In this document: piece by piece, positions 1 to 8,761 of the stretch
Layout: each line of letters opens with the position of its first letter
Position numbering within the stretch: position 1 is the first letter of the stretch
Origin: Mycobacterium sp. 1245111.1
Lineage (GTDB): Bacteria > Actinomycetota > Actinomycetes > Mycobacteriales > Mycobacteriaceae
NCBI RefSeq assembly: GCF_001673405.1
Contig: NZ_LZLV01000034.1
Location: forward strand, 206,247-270,246
DNA: 64,000 nt
Direction: 5' to 3'
Notes under the pieces: model-generated
The model's input: only the letters and a program-made list of their open reading frames with translations
Told to the model about the DNA's origin: nothing
The model's database searches: none
Program-made: the position numbers and the translations under genes

Positions 1-596
1 CCAAGATGCTGGCCGACAAGCTCGGGGTATCGGCCAGCACCGCCTCGGAGTCCATCCGCAAACTCGCCGAGCAAGGTCTGGTCGATCACGAGAAATACGG
101 GGCGGTCACGTTGACCGACTCGGGCCGCCGTGCGGCATTGGCGATGGTCCGGCGCCACCGGCTGTTGGAGGCGTTTCTGGTCACCGAACTCGGCTACGGC
201 TGGGACGAGGTGCACGACGAGGCCGAGGTGCTCGAGCACGCCGTGTCGGATCAGCTGATCGCCCGCATCGACGCCAAGCTCGGCTTCCCGCAGCGCGATC
301 CGCATGGCGATCCGATCCCGGGCTCCGACGGTCGGGTGCCGACCCCGCCGGCCCGTCAGCTGTGGTCATGCGCCGACGGCGACGCGGGAACCGTGGCGCG
401 GATATCGGACAAGGATCCCGAGATGCTGCGCTACTTCGACAGCATCGGCATCAGCCTCGACTCGCGGCTGCGGGTGCTCACCCGCCGCGAGTTCGCCGGG
501 ATGATTTCGGTCGCGGTCGAGTCGGCCGACGGCGGACCCACCACGGTCGATTTGGGAAGCCCAGCCGCGCAAGCGATTTGGATGGTCGCTCGCTAG
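1..596 (+). CDS. sirR: DtxR/MntR-family metalloregulator SirR (5' end outside window)
   Basis: Metal-dependent transcriptional repressor of the DtxR/MntR family, expected to use Mn or Fe as co-repressor. The visible part begins inside the winged helix-turn-helix (GVSASTASESIRKLAEQGLV is the recognition-helix region) and continues through the dimerisation and metal-binding helices (RRHRLLEAFLV, then HDEAEVLEHAVS, the family's metal-ligand segment) to a C-terminal SH3-like domain. The reading frame is open to the window edge, with the first full codon at base 3, so roughly the first 30 residues lie upstream. The order sirR followed by lipid genes matches M. tuberculosis Rv2788–Rv2790c. The family call is firm; the metal is inferred. 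Confidence 0.9.
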   Translation, partial: KMLADKLGVSASTASESIRKLAEQGLVDHEKYGAVTLTDSGRRAALAMVRRHRLLEAFLVTELGYGWDEVHDEAEVLEHAVSDQLIARIDAKLGFPQRDPHGDPIPGSDGRVPTPPARQLWSCADGDAGTVARISDKDPEMLRYFDSIGISLDSRLRVLTRREFAGMISVAVESADGGPTTVDLGSPAAQAIWMVAR

Positions 597-611
597 CGTA
601 TTCCGCGACAC

Positions 612-896
612 CTACTCGGCGGCAACTGCCCTGGCATGGTAGGCATCGCGGGTAGCTTGGTCCATCGCGAGAAATACCCGGTCGGTACGGGTCACTCGGC
701 CGAGGAATCTGCGCGGCCGTTGCGGCGTGAAAAGCGCGGTCCGTAACAGGAATTGCATTCGACGCGGCACATAGGACACGGCGCGGTGATTGCGCGTGGC
801 AGCCACCACGGCCGCAAACGCTTTCGCGGTGGCCAGGCCAATCCCCCGCGCGCCGCCAGTGATCGCCACGACGCGTCCGCGCAAATCCGTTTTCAT
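612..896 (-). pseudogene. Internally deleted short-chain dehydrogenase remnant
   Basis: A 94-residue ORF that starts like a complete SDR (GRVVAITGGARGIGLATAKA, the NAD-binding TGxxxGxG motif). After about 30 residues it jumps directly into a sequence that looks like the extreme C-terminus of a mycobacterial SDR (RNHRAVSYVPRRMQ to the stop). The central Rossmann strands, the catalytic Ser and the YxxxK motif are all absent, and SDRs are normally 250–300 residues. The frame is kept across the junction, so this looks like an in-frame internal deletion. Its ATG overlaps the stop of the upstream monooxygenase (ATGA), so it is probably still translated. It cannot be an active dehydrogenase. It could instead be a true small protein, which is less likely. 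Confidence 0.6.
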
Positions 897-2356
897 GCTG
901 TCCTCGCCAATGTGTCGATGTCGTAATCGTTGATATCGGGTACCGCCGCGAGTCGGCGCCGATACTCGTGCGGCGTCCACGGCCACAGTTCGGGCAGGCC
1001 ATCGGCGCCCAGATACCAACTCGTGCATCCCGTTGCCCACACCGTGCCGGGCAGGGCCTGCCGCATGCTCGCGTTGAAGGCGTCGGTGGCACGACGGGTC
1101 GGCGCGACATTGTCGAATTCGCCCGTGCCCCAACGTTGGATCCAGCCGAGGATGTGATTGGCCTGCGCCTCGGCGATCGCGGTCAGCGAGTAGTTGCCGA
1201 CCGGACTGTGCGGGCCCATCAACATGAAGAAGTTCGGGAAACCGGGCAACGCCACGCCCAAGAGCGCCCTGGGCCCTTCATTCCACAGCTGCTCAAGGGT
1301 CAGACCGTCGCGGCCCACCAACGACATTGGCCGCATGAAGGCGTGCGCATCGAAACCGGTGGCCAGCACGATCGCGTCGAGTTCGTGCAATTCGCCGTCG
1401 GCGGTGACGATGCCACGGTGTTCGACGTGATCGATGCCGGAATCGACCAGGTGCACGTTGTCGCGCTGTATGGCCGGGTAGAAGCCCGCCGACATGACCA
1501 GCCGCCGGCACATCGGCTGGTAGTCCGGCGTGAGGCGGCGCCGCAAATCGCGGTCGCGGACCGAACGCAGGTTAGCCCGGCAAGCGGCGCCCATCAGGCG
1601 ACGACGCCAGCCTGGCTTCACCAACGCGCGAGCCAACCACTCGAACATCAAGTGGTACCCGTAGTACGCCATCGAGCTGAGCGCAGGCACCCTTCGGTGT
1701 ACCGGGGCTGACCAGCTGCGGTAGTGCGGGTTGGGCAGCGGCAGAATCCATTGTGCGCTGCGCTGAAACAGCTCGAGGCGTCCGGCCGAACCGGCCAGGC
1801 CGCAAACGATCTGGACGCCGGTGGATCCGGTTCCCACCACCGCGACCCGCTTGCCGGTCATATCGACCGTGTGATCCCAGCGCGCGGAATGCATGACAGG
1901 GCCGTCGAATTCGGCCAGCCCCTCGATCGCTGGGGTGCGCGGCACGCGCAGGACACCGGTTGCCGCGATCAGGAAGTCATGCGTCATCGCCTCCCCAGCG
2001 GCAGTCGCGAGCCGCCAGCGGCCTTCGGCGAAGCGCGCGTCGACGACCTCGACGCCGAAGCGAATGATCTCCCTCAGCGCGTACTCGTCGGTCAGCCGAC
2101 GGAAGTATTCGAAAATCTCCGCGCCAGGCGAGAAGAGCTGTGTCCAATCGGGTTTCATCGCGAACGTGAATTGATAGAACCGCGACGGCACGTCGCAGGA
2201 CAGCCCCGGATAGGTGTTGTCGCGCCAGGTTCCACCGACGTCGTGGGATTTCTCGTAGATCGTGACGTCGGTGATACCGGCTTCGCGCAGCAGGATGGCC
2301 TGACCCAACCCCGACATGCCCGCCCCGATGATGCCCACCGACGGTTGCCGTTGCAT
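893..2356 (-). CDS. Flavin-containing Baeyer-Villiger-type monooxygenase
   Basis: Predicted FAD/NADPH monooxygenase of 487 residues, the usual length of single-component BVMOs. It has an N-terminal FAD dinucleotide motif GAGMSG (residues 11–16), GGTW at 41–44, and a second NADPH-binding Rossmann motif GTGSTG (175–180). Between them is the BVMO fingerprint F-x-G-x3-H-x3-W-(P/D): F150, G152, H156, W160, D161. Such enzymes insert oxygen next to a carbonyl, turning ketones into esters or lactones. The start ATG overlaps the stop of the upstream SDR (ATGA). An SDR next to a BVMO suggests alcohol-to-ketone-to-ester steps, with the HSL-family esterase nearby to cleave the product. The substrate is unknown. 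Confidence 0.87.
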   Translation of the reverse strand: MQRQPSVGIIGAGMSGLGQAILLREAGITDVTIYEKSHDVGGTWRDNTYPGLSCDVPSRFYQFTFAMKPDWTQLFSPGAEIFEYFRRLTDEYALREIIRFGVEVVDARFAEGRWRLATAAGEAMTHDFLIAATGVLRVPRTPAIEGLAEFDGPVMHSARWDHTVDMTGKRVAVVGTGSTGVQIVCGLAGSAGRLELFQRSAQWILPLPNPHYRSWSAPVHRRVPALSSMAYYGYHLMFEWLARALVKPGWRRRLMGAACRANLRSVRDRDLRRRLTPDYQPMCRRLVMSAGFYPAIQRDNVHLVDSGIDHVEHRGIVTADGELHELDAIVLATGFDAHAFMRPMSLVGRDGLTLEQLWNEGPRALLGVALPGFPNFFMLMGPHSPVGNYSLTAIAEAQANHILGWIQRWGTGEFDNVAPTRRATDAFNASMRQALPGTVWATGCTSWYLGADGLPELWPWTPHEYRRRLAAVPDINDYDIDTLARTA

Positions 2357-3186
2357 CAGTCGATCTCCCGCCGGTCGGCCACGCTGATCGCGCGGCGCGT
2401 GCTCGGCAATACCGCAAGGAGTCGGTCTGCCAGAAACAGCAACGGTCGCAGGTCGAGCATCGGCGCGACCCACCACGGCGCGTAGACCCGTCGCGCGCGA
2501 CGCGCGATCCCGGCGGTGATGGCCGCGGCGGCGACTTCGACCGGGGCCAGCTTTCCGAGTGGCCCAGGCAGGATGGCACCCAGCCCGGACCGGGCCAGCA
2601 TGTCGTTGGCCAGCCCGGTGTCGATCAGCCCGAAATACGCGATCCCTACGCCGACTCCGTCGCCGGCGACCTCGATGCGTGCCGCACGCGCCAACGACTC
2701 GACGCCGGCCTTCGACGCGACGTAGGCACTCACCAGCGGACCCGGTATCACGGCGGCGATCGAGGCCACCACCATCGTGTAGCCGCGACTCGCCACCAGG
2801 TGCGGCAGCGCGGCCCGGATGGTATGGAAAGCACCCACCAGATTGACGTCGACGACCTGGCGCCAGTCGGCCGGATCGACCGCCGCTACCGTCACGCCGG
2901 GACCTGCGATACCGGCGTTGACGACCACGACATCGATGGCTCCGAAATGCGCTGCGGCGGCATCGCACGCCGTCTGCACCGATTCCGCGGACGTCACGTC
3001 GACTTCGAATGCCGCTGCGGCGGAACCTAGTTCGGCTACCAGCCGCTGCGCACCCAGAGCGTCACGATCGAGTACCGCAACGCGCGCGCCGACACCGACC
3101 AGGTCGCGGGCCACCTGCGCGCCGATGCCGTGGGCCGCACCGGTGATCACCACGACTTTGCTGCTCAGATTGCGACTCACCCTCAT
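2356..3186 (-). CDS. Short-chain dehydrogenase/reductase
   Basis: Classical SDR of 276 residues. The cofactor motif TGAAHGIG is at residues 15–22, the NAG motif at 90–92, and the catalytic Ser142, Tyr155 and Lys159 (YVASK) are all present. It interconverts an alcohol and a ketone with NAD(P). D40 at the end of the second strand suggests a preference for NAD over NADP, which is an inference. The stop codon overlaps the BVMO start by ATGA, and FadD ends just upstream, so it is in the lipid operon. It may provide the ketone substrate of the BVMO. Unlike the truncated SDR at the operon end it appears fully functional. Confidence 0.87.
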   Translation of the reverse strand: MRVSRNLSSKVVVITGAAHGIGAQVARDLVGVGARVAVLDRDALGAQRLVAELGSAAAAFEVDVTSAESVQTACDAAAAHFGAIDVVVVNAGIAGPGVTVAAVDPADWRQVVDVNLVGAFHTIRAALPHLVASRGYTMVVASIAAVIPGPLVSAYVASKAGVESLARAARIEVAGDGVGVGIAYFGLIDTGLANDMLARSGLGAILPGPLGKLAPVEVAAAAITAGIARRARRVYAPWWVAPMLDLRPLLFLADRLLAVLPSTRRAISVADRREID

Positions 3187-3194
3187 GCTGACTC

Positions 3195-4781
3195 CTAGTT
3201 GCCGGTGAGCTGCCTTCGCAGGACTTTGCCCGCCTCATTGCGCGGCAATCGCTCGATGAAGACCACGTCACGCGGGATCTTGTGCCGAGCGAGGTGGGCG
3301 CGTATGTGCGACTTGATGGCATCGGCGTCGAGTCCGGACTCGGGCCGGCTGACCACATACGCCGCGAGCCTCTTCCCGAAGTCTTCGTCGTCGACGCCCA
3401 CCACCGACGCCTCGACGACGTCCGGATGTTCGGCGAGCAGATTCTCGACCTCCAGCGGGAAGACGTTCTCCCCGCCCGAGACGATCATGTCGTCGTCGCG
3501 GCCGTCGATGAACCACAACCCTGTCTCGTCGAAGTGCCCGGTGTCCCCGGTCGACAACAGACCGTCGACGATTTCCTTGTTGCCACCGTCGGTGTATCCG
3601 GTGAAGCTCAAACCACTTGACACGAACAGCGTTCCGACCTTGCCCGGTTCGGTGACCTGGCGCCGATTCTCGTCGTAAAGGACCACCCTGCAACCGACGG
3701 GCGGACGACCGACCGTGCCGGGGGCACGGTGCAGTTCGTCGGGTGTGGCGACGGCGGCGACCGCAACCTCGGTGGATCCGTATAGGTTGTACAGCACCGA
3801 GCCGAAGGCGTCGTGGGTACGACGACAGAGCGCGGGTGACAGCGAAGAGCCAGCGGCGAACAGCACTTTCAGCGCCGACGTGTCGTATTTGGCCAGCACA
3901 TCGGGGCCGAGATCGAGGATGCGCTGCAGCATCGTCGGCACCAACACCACTGCGCCGACGCGATATTCGGCGATAGCCTGAAGCATCGCCTCGGGGTCGA
4001 AGCGTCGTGCCATCACGATGCGGTTGCCCAGCACCAGACCCAGCGCACACGTCGCCAAACCCGTCGCGTGGAACAGCGGAGCCGCGATGTAATACGCGCC
4101 GTCACGCGGCCACGGAATGCGGTCGAGCAGCTGCGCGGACTGCGATGGATCGATCCGGTTGCGGGGCACGCCTTTCGGGGTGCCGGTGGTACCGCTGGTC
4201 AGCAGTGCCAGGCCGCCCGGCTGTCGCGGTGCGGGCAGTCGCGACGGTGACTGGTTGTCGGTCAACTCGCCGAGCCGGCTGCCGGTGAACCGTAAGGTCT
4301 GCGGCGGCAGCGTAGTCAGGATGTCCTCGAATTCGTCGTCGACCAGAATGCAGCTGACGTGTTCCCGAGCCGATACGTCGGCGAGCTGCGGGGCGGCGAA
4401 TCCCGTGTTCATCAGCACGGTGCGGACCCCGATTTTGTTGCTCGCGCTGATGGTCACCATGACGTCGCGGCTGTTTCGGTGCACTGTGGCGATGACGCCG
4501 CCGGCCCGAATCCCCTTGGCCATCAAGCCACGTGCCAACGCGTTGGAGGCCTGGTCGAGGTCACGAAAGCTGACCGTGCCCTGGTCGTCGGTGATGGCCG
4601 GGGCGTCGCGGTAGTGCGCGGCGGTGTGGTCGATCAGCCCGCCGAACGCTCCGTAGCGGCGGATGGCGAGCAGTGCCCGGACCGCCTCGTCGGGCCGGCG
4701 TAGGTCGATCATTCCGCGGCGCGCCAACACTCGTGCGGCGGCCAGTCGGTCGCGTATCTGGGTGACGTCGGGCCGATTCAC
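3195..4781 (-). CDS. Acyl-CoA synthetase (FadD-like, ANL superfamily)
   Basis: AMP-forming acid–CoA ligase of 528 residues that activates a carboxylic acid to its CoA thioester. It shows the ANL core motifs in order: the phosphate-binding loop TSGTTGTPKG (195–204), YNLYGSTE (A5), STGDTGHFDETG (A7), the hinge region DGRDDDMIVSGGENVFP (A8), and the C-terminal catalytic lysine in NEAGKVLRRQL (A10). The GTG start at 4781 is preferred because it overlaps the stop of the upstream lipase gene (GTGA); a longer in-frame extension would run into the lipase coding sequence. The FadD number and substrate cannot be told from the sequence. Confidence 0.9.
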   Translation of the reverse strand: MNRPDVTQIRDRLAAARVLARRGMIDLRRPDEAVRALLAIRRYGAFGGLIDHTAAHYRDAPAITDDQGTVSFRDLDQASNALARGLMAKGIRAGGVIATVHRNSRDVMVTISASNKIGVRTVLMNTGFAAPQLADVSAREHVSCILVDDEFEDILTTLPPQTLRFTGSRLGELTDNQSPSRLPAPRQPGGLALLTSGTTGTPKGVPRNRIDPSQSAQLLDRIPWPRDGAYYIAAPLFHATGLATCALGLVLGNRIVMARRFDPEAMLQAIAEYRVGAVVLVPTMLQRILDLGPDVLAKYDTSALKVLFAAGSSLSPALCRRTHDAFGSVLYNLYGSTEVAVAAVATPDELHRAPGTVGRPPVGCRVVLYDENRRQVTEPGKVGTLFVSSGLSFTGYTDGGNKEIVDGLLSTGDTGHFDETGLWFIDGRDDDMIVSGGENVFPLEVENLLAEHPDVVEASVVGVDDEDFGKRLAAYVVSRPESGLDADAIKSHIRAHLARHKIPRDVVFIERLPRNEAGKVLRRQLTGN

Positions 4782-5743
4782 GATGCGGTGTTCGCCTCGG
4801 CGACCGATGAGCGGATGAATTGCCCGGCGACTTGCAAGCTGGTCAGCCCCCCGTCGCGCGGCCACAGCCAATATCCATGCATGAGGCCGGGCCACATCTG
4901 CTCGTCGCAGCGACCGCCCGCCGCGGTGACGAGTGCTGCGAATGCCTCGGCATCAGCCCGCATGACTTCTCTTGAGCCATAGTGTATTTGGATCGGCGGC
5001 AGATCTGCCAGCTCCGCATTCAGCAGGCACAGCCGGGGGTCCGTCGGGTCATGATCGCCCACATACAGCGCGACGGCACGCGCGGCCGCACGTGGATCCA
5101 GCGGTTGCCGCCGGGTACGCCTGTCGGCGATGCAGGCCCGGTACGACGGATCGATCAGCGGGCCGAACAGCGACAGCGCCGCGGGGGCGGGTAGCCCTTC
5201 ACTGCGCAGCCGCAACGCGAGCCCGACCGCGAGGTGTCCACCCGCCGAATCCCCGGCAACCACGATCTTTCCCGGATCGTGGCCCTCCGACAGCAGCCAG
5301 CGATAGGCCGCCAGTGCGTCGTCCTCAGCGGCAGGGAACGGATGCTCGGGCGCGAGCCGGTAGTCGATGGCGAACGTCGGCATGCCGGAGTATTCGGACA
5401 GGTGCGATGCGAAACCGCGATGGGTGCGAGCCGAGCAGATCAAGTAGCCGCTGCCATGAAGAACCAGCACCACCCCGGGCGCATCGTCGGCCTCTGGGGC
5501 CCGGACCCACTCCCCCGACACCGGCCCGGCAACGGCCTTGATCCGCGTACCGGGAACCACGGGGGCGGTGCGAGAGATCACGTAGTCGGCCGTCGGGCGC
5601 AACGCCGCCAGCAGCCACCGCTGCGACACCAGCACGTCGAGCATCGCATTGAAGCCCAGCCGCGAGATCGGCAGATAGCTGACCCGGTCGACGGCGAGCA
5701 GTGCGCCGCGCCGCAACCCTTTTGCCGCCGCCGCCGCTGACAT
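4778..5743 (-). CDS. Alpha/beta-hydrolase lipase/esterase, hormone-sensitive lipase family
   Basis: Esterase or lipase of 321 residues of the HSL (family IV) type. The oxyanion motif is HGSG (96–99, a variant of HGGG), the nucleophile elbow is GDSAGG with Ser166, and the catalytic His is in GLMHGYW near the C-terminus. The segment DYRLAPEHPFPAA (127–139) is typical of the family. No signal peptide is visible, so it is predicted to be cytosolic. Its start overlaps the stop of the acyl-CoA dehydrogenase (ATGA) and its stop overlaps the FadD start. It probably releases an acid for FadD, or cleaves the BVMO ester product. It belongs to the LipN/LipH-like mycobacterial group, but the exact member is not assigned. 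Confidence 0.88.
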   Translation of the reverse strand: MSAAAAAKGLRRGALLAVDRVSYLPISRLGFNAMLDVLVSQRWLLAALRPTADYVISRTAPVVPGTRIKAVAGPVSGEWVRAPEADDAPGVVLVLHGSGYLICSARTHRGFASHLSEYSGMPTFAIDYRLAPEHPFPAAEDDALAAYRWLLSEGHDPGKIVVAGDSAGGHLAVGLALRLRSEGLPAPAALSLFGPLIDPSYRACIADRRTRRQPLDPRAAARAVALYVGDHDPTDPRLCLLNAELADLPPIQIHYGSREVMRADAEAFAALVTAAGGRCDEQMWPGLMHGYWLWPRDGGLTSLQVAGQFIRSSVAEANTAS

Positions 5744-6987
5744 CAGGCGAGCAGGCCCTTGGCGATGTGTGTCACCTGAACTTCGTTGCTGCCCGCGTAG
5801 ATCATCAAGGATTTGGCGTCTCGGGCCAGTTGTTCGACCCGGTACTCGGTCATATAGCCGTTGCCGCCGAACAGCTGCACGGCGTCCATCGCGACGTCGG
5901 TGGCCGCCTCCGAGGAGTACAGCTTGATGGCCGAGGCCTCGGCCAATGACGGCATCTTGCCGGCCCGGGCCTTTTCGAGGGTCTGGAACACCATGTTCTG
6001 CACGTTAATCCGCGCGACTTCCATCTTGGCCAGCTTGAGCTGAATCAGCTGGAACTGGCCGATGTTCTTGCCCCACAACGTGCGGGTCTTGGCGTAGTCG
6101 ATGCAGAGCCGGTGGCATTCGTTGATGATGCCCAGCGACATCAGTGCGACGCCGATCCGTTCGGCGGAGAAGTTGGCCCGCGCGCTGTCCCGCCCGTCTC
6201 CCCCGGTGTGGTTCTCGGTTTCGCCGAGCAGACGGTCGGGTGACAGGCGGACGTTGTCGAAGAACAGTTCACCGGTCGGCGACGACATGATGCCCATCTT
6301 CTTGAACGGCTTACCCTGAACCAGACCTGCCATGCCGGCGTCCAGCACGAACGTCAGCACCGGCCGGTTGCGCTTGTCACCTGAGCCGTCGTCGAGCTTG
6401 GCGTAGACGACCATCACGTCGGCGTAGGGGCCGTTGGTGATGAATGTCTTCTGCCCGTTGAGGATGTAGGCCCCGTCTTCGTCGCCGGAGCGCCGAACTG
6501 TCGTCTTCATCCCGCCGAAGGCGTCGGAGCCCGAGTCCGGCTCGGTGATCGCCCACGCCGCGATTTTCTCCAGCGTCATGAGTTCCGGTAGCCAGCGCTC
6601 CTTTTGGGCGAGCGTGCCGCGGCTCATGATCGTCGCCGCGCCCAGGCCGAGGCTGACACCGACCGCACTGAGTAACCCGAGGCTCACCCCGGCGAGCTCG
6701 GAGACCAGCACGGCCGCCATCGAGGCTTGCGCACCCATTCCGGCGAGCCCGCCCGATGACTTCTTCTCGGTGGCACCTTCCTGCCTGGCCCGCTCCTTGT
6801 CCAGCATCGTCTTGACCGCCTCAGCGGCCATCACGTCGAGGCCGAACTCGCTGAACAGCTTGCGCGCAATCGGATACGGCGAGATCTCACCGGTTTCCAG
6901 TGCGTCGAGGTGTGGTCGAATCTCCTTGTCGATGAACCCACGGACGGCATCCCGCATGATCAGGTCGGTGTCAGACCATTCGAACAT
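5743..6987 (-). CDS. Acyl-CoA dehydrogenase (FadE)
   Basis: FAD-dependent acyl-CoA dehydrogenase of 414 residues that introduces an alpha-beta double bond. Signature segments are AWAITEPDSGSDA (144–156), RTLWGKNIGQFQ (302–313) and QLFGGNGYMTEYRVEQLARD (371–390). At the site where MCAD-type enzymes carry the catalytic Glu in IYEG this protein has IYAG (Ala398). A Glu is found instead at residue 276 (SAERIG), the helix-G position used as base by isovaleryl-CoA and long-chain dehydrogenases. The ATG at 6987 (MFEWSD) is chosen; an in-frame extension would run into the preceding SDR gene. In gene order it corresponds to M. tuberculosis fadE21 next to ltp1, but this identity is uncertain. Confidence 0.9.
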   Translation of the reverse strand: MFEWSDTDLIMRDAVRGFIDKEIRPHLDALETGEISPYPIARKLFSEFGLDVMAAEAVKTMLDKERARQEGATEKKSSGGLAGMGAQASMAAVLVSELAGVSLGLLSAVGVSLGLGAATIMSRGTLAQKERWLPELMTLEKIAAWAITEPDSGSDAFGGMKTTVRRSGDEDGAYILNGQKTFITNGPYADVMVVYAKLDDGSGDKRNRPVLTFVLDAGMAGLVQGKPFKKMGIMSSPTGELFFDNVRLSPDRLLGETENHTGGDGRDSARANFSAERIGVALMSLGIINECHRLCIDYAKTRTLWGKNIGQFQLIQLKLAKMEVARINVQNMVFQTLEKARAGKMPSLAEASAIKLYSSEAATDVAMDAVQLFGGNGYMTEYRVEQLARDAKSLMIYAGSNEVQVTHIAKGLLA

Positions 6988-7001
6988 GTTGTGCTCCTGG
7001 G

Positions 7002-7871
7002 TTACTGCGGCAGCCGGGCGGCGATGTCGTCGATCAGCCACGGACCATCGGCCTCGATGGTGTCGACGTCATGCCAGCCGGACAGGGACGAAATCGCCCC
7101 GCCCTGAACCGCATACACCTTGCCGGTGATCGGACACTTGTCGGTGGCCAGGTAGGCGACCAGCGGCGAGATGTTGGCCGGGCTGAACAGATCGAGCTCG
7201 CCTTCTTCCGGCTCGGACATCAGCGAACCCATGCCAGGCGTGGCCAGGGTGAGCCGGGTACGGGCGATCGGCGCGATCGCGTTCACCCGCACACCGTAGC
7301 GCTCGAGTTCCTCGGCCGCGATCAGCGTCAGCGCCGCAATCCCCGCCTTGGCCGAACCGTAGTTGGCCTGGCCCGGATTGGGCAATGTCACACCGGAACC
7401 CGAGGCCGTGTTGATCACCGCAGCGTTGGGCTGATCGCCGGCTTTCGATTGCGCTTTCCAGTAGGCCGCCGCATGGTGCAGCGTCGCGAAGTGTCCCTTC
7501 AAGTGGACCGCGATCACCGCGTCCCACTGGGCTTCTTCCATACCGGCGATGAACGCGTCACGCAGGATGCCGGCGTTGTTCACCAGGACGTCAAGCCCGC
7601 CGAACTCGTCGATGGCCTGTTGCACAACGCTTTCCGCGCCCGCCCAGGTCGAGACGTTCTCGGTGTTGACGACTGCGGTTCCGCCGGCCGCGGTGATCTC
7701 GTCGGCCACCTCGTGGGCCGGCCCGGAATCGGCGCCCTCGCCCTCGTTGCTGCCGCCGAGATCGTTGACCACGACCTTGGCTCCTTCTTTGGCGAACAGC
7801 AGTGCGTGTTCGCGTCCGATACCGCGGCCCGCGCCGGTGATGACCGCGACCCGGCCCTCCAATGCACCCAT
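7002..7871 (-). CDS. Short-chain dehydrogenase, MFE-2-like 3-hydroxyacyl-CoA dehydrogenase type
   Basis: SDR of 289 residues with TGAGRGIG at 12–19, the NNAG motif, and the catalytic YGSAK. The long segment after the second strand (VVNDLGGSNEGEGADSG) is typical of SDRs related to the dehydrogenase domain of peroxisomal multifunctional enzyme 2, which oxidises 3-hydroxyacyl-CoA. The next upstream gene encodes a double-hotdog MaoC hydratase, the other half of that enzyme, and a thiolase follows further upstream. Beta-oxidation of a branched or sterol-like acyl-CoA is therefore the likely role. Spacing to the FadE gene is 14 bases. Confidence 0.88.
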   Translation of the reverse strand: MGALEGRVAVITGAGRGIGREHALLFAKEGAKVVVNDLGGSNEGEGADSGPAHEVADEITAAGGTAVVNTENVSTWAGAESVVQQAIDEFGGLDVLVNNAGILRDAFIAGMEEAQWDAVIAVHLKGHFATLHHAAAYWKAQSKAGDQPNAAVINTASGSGVTLPNPGQANYGSAKAGIAALTLIAAEELERYGVRVNAIAPIARTRLTLATPGMGSLMSEPEEGELDLFSPANISPLVAYLATDKCPITGKVYAVQGGAISSLSGWHDVDTIEADGPWLIDDIAARLPQ

Positions 7872-7889
7872 CGGTTGAAACTCCTTGTG

Positions 7890-8750
7890 TCAGTGGGACA
7901 GAACGGCCAGGCCGTCGGTAATGACGAAGTCTTCGCCCCTGGCCGTTTCGAATGCGTAGCTCGTCGCTGCGTTACTGCTGCCGACCTTCCAGATCCTGGT
8001 CTCGAGGTCGTCGCCGGGAATCACCGGCTTGGAGAAGCGGACCGCGAATCGCTTGAGCCGGTTGACATCCGAACCGGCTAGCTCGGTGAGCACCGCCCAC
8101 GAGGTGAAGGCCATCGTGCACAGTCCGTGCGCGATGATTCCGGGAAGACCCGCGGAACGGGCGATTTCGTCGTCGAGATGGATCGGCATCGGGTCACCGG
8201 CTGCCGGCGAATAGCGGAAGGTCTGGTCGTGGTCGACGTGCTGCACGACCTTCGCCACCGGCGCCTGTTCGCGCAATGCGTCGTCGAACTTGTGTTCAGG
8301 GCTCAGATCGCCGATCGCCTTGCCCACCGTCATGCCTCGCACGAAGGTTGTGACGTACTGCTCGTTGACCAATTCGCCATCCTCGGTACGGCATTCGAGC
8401 AGGATCGCGGCACGGGTTCCCTTCTCCAGGCCCTGGTAACCGATCATCTTGCCGCGCGAGACCAACTTGTCACCCGGGCGAATCGCTCGATGAAAGTGGA
8501 AGTCCTGTTCGCCGTGGACGATTCGCGGGATGGCCTCGACCGGCATCACCTCGACCGCCGGGGTCAGCAGCGCCTCGAAAACCGGGACGATAGCGAACAC
8601 CGGAGGCGCAACGTCGCCTGTGCGGTGCGCGTCGATTGGGTCGTTGGTAGCGGCGGCATACTCGGCCAGCCGCTCCCTGGTCACCTCGAACCGCTCGTCT
8701 TCGGTCCACCGACCCAGGCCGCTGTCGTCGAATTCCAGTGTCTCGGTCAT
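7890..8750 (-). CDS. MaoC-family enoyl-CoA hydratase (double hotdog)
   Basis: Hydratase of 286 residues, the length of two fused hotdog domains as in MFE-2 hydratase 2 and mycobacterial ChsH- or HtdY-like proteins. The C-terminal domain carries the hydratase-2 motif AAGDPMPIHLDDEIA with the Asp/His catalytic pair, followed by LPGIIAHGLCTMAF. The N-terminal hotdog has lost the catalytic pair and probably forms part of the acyl-binding tunnel. It should hydrate a trans-2-enoyl-CoA to the 3-hydroxyacyl-CoA that the neighbouring SDR oxidises. It sits 18 bases upstream of the SDR gene, within the same leftward operon. Confidence 0.88.
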   Translation of the reverse strand: MTETLEFDDSGLGRWTEDERFEVTRERLAEYAAATNDPIDAHRTGDVAPPVFAIVPVFEALLTPAVEVMPVEAIPRIVHGEQDFHFHRAIRPGDKLVSRGKMIGYQGLEKGTRAAILLECRTEDGELVNEQYVTTFVRGMTVGKAIGDLSPEHKFDDALREQAPVAKVVQHVDHDQTFRYSPAAGDPMPIHLDDEIARSAGLPGIIAHGLCTMAFTSWAVLTELAGSDVNRLKRFAVRFSKPVIPGDDLETRIWKVGSSNAATSYAFETARGEDFVITDGLAVLSH

Positions 8751-8761
8751 GGATTCGGGCG

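Noticed and set aside
2357..2968. Apparent N-terminal extension of the Baeyer-Villiger monooxygenase
   Set aside because: It is an Arg/Gly-rich out-of-frame reading of the adjacent SDR. The FAD motif begins 10 residues after the chosen ATG.
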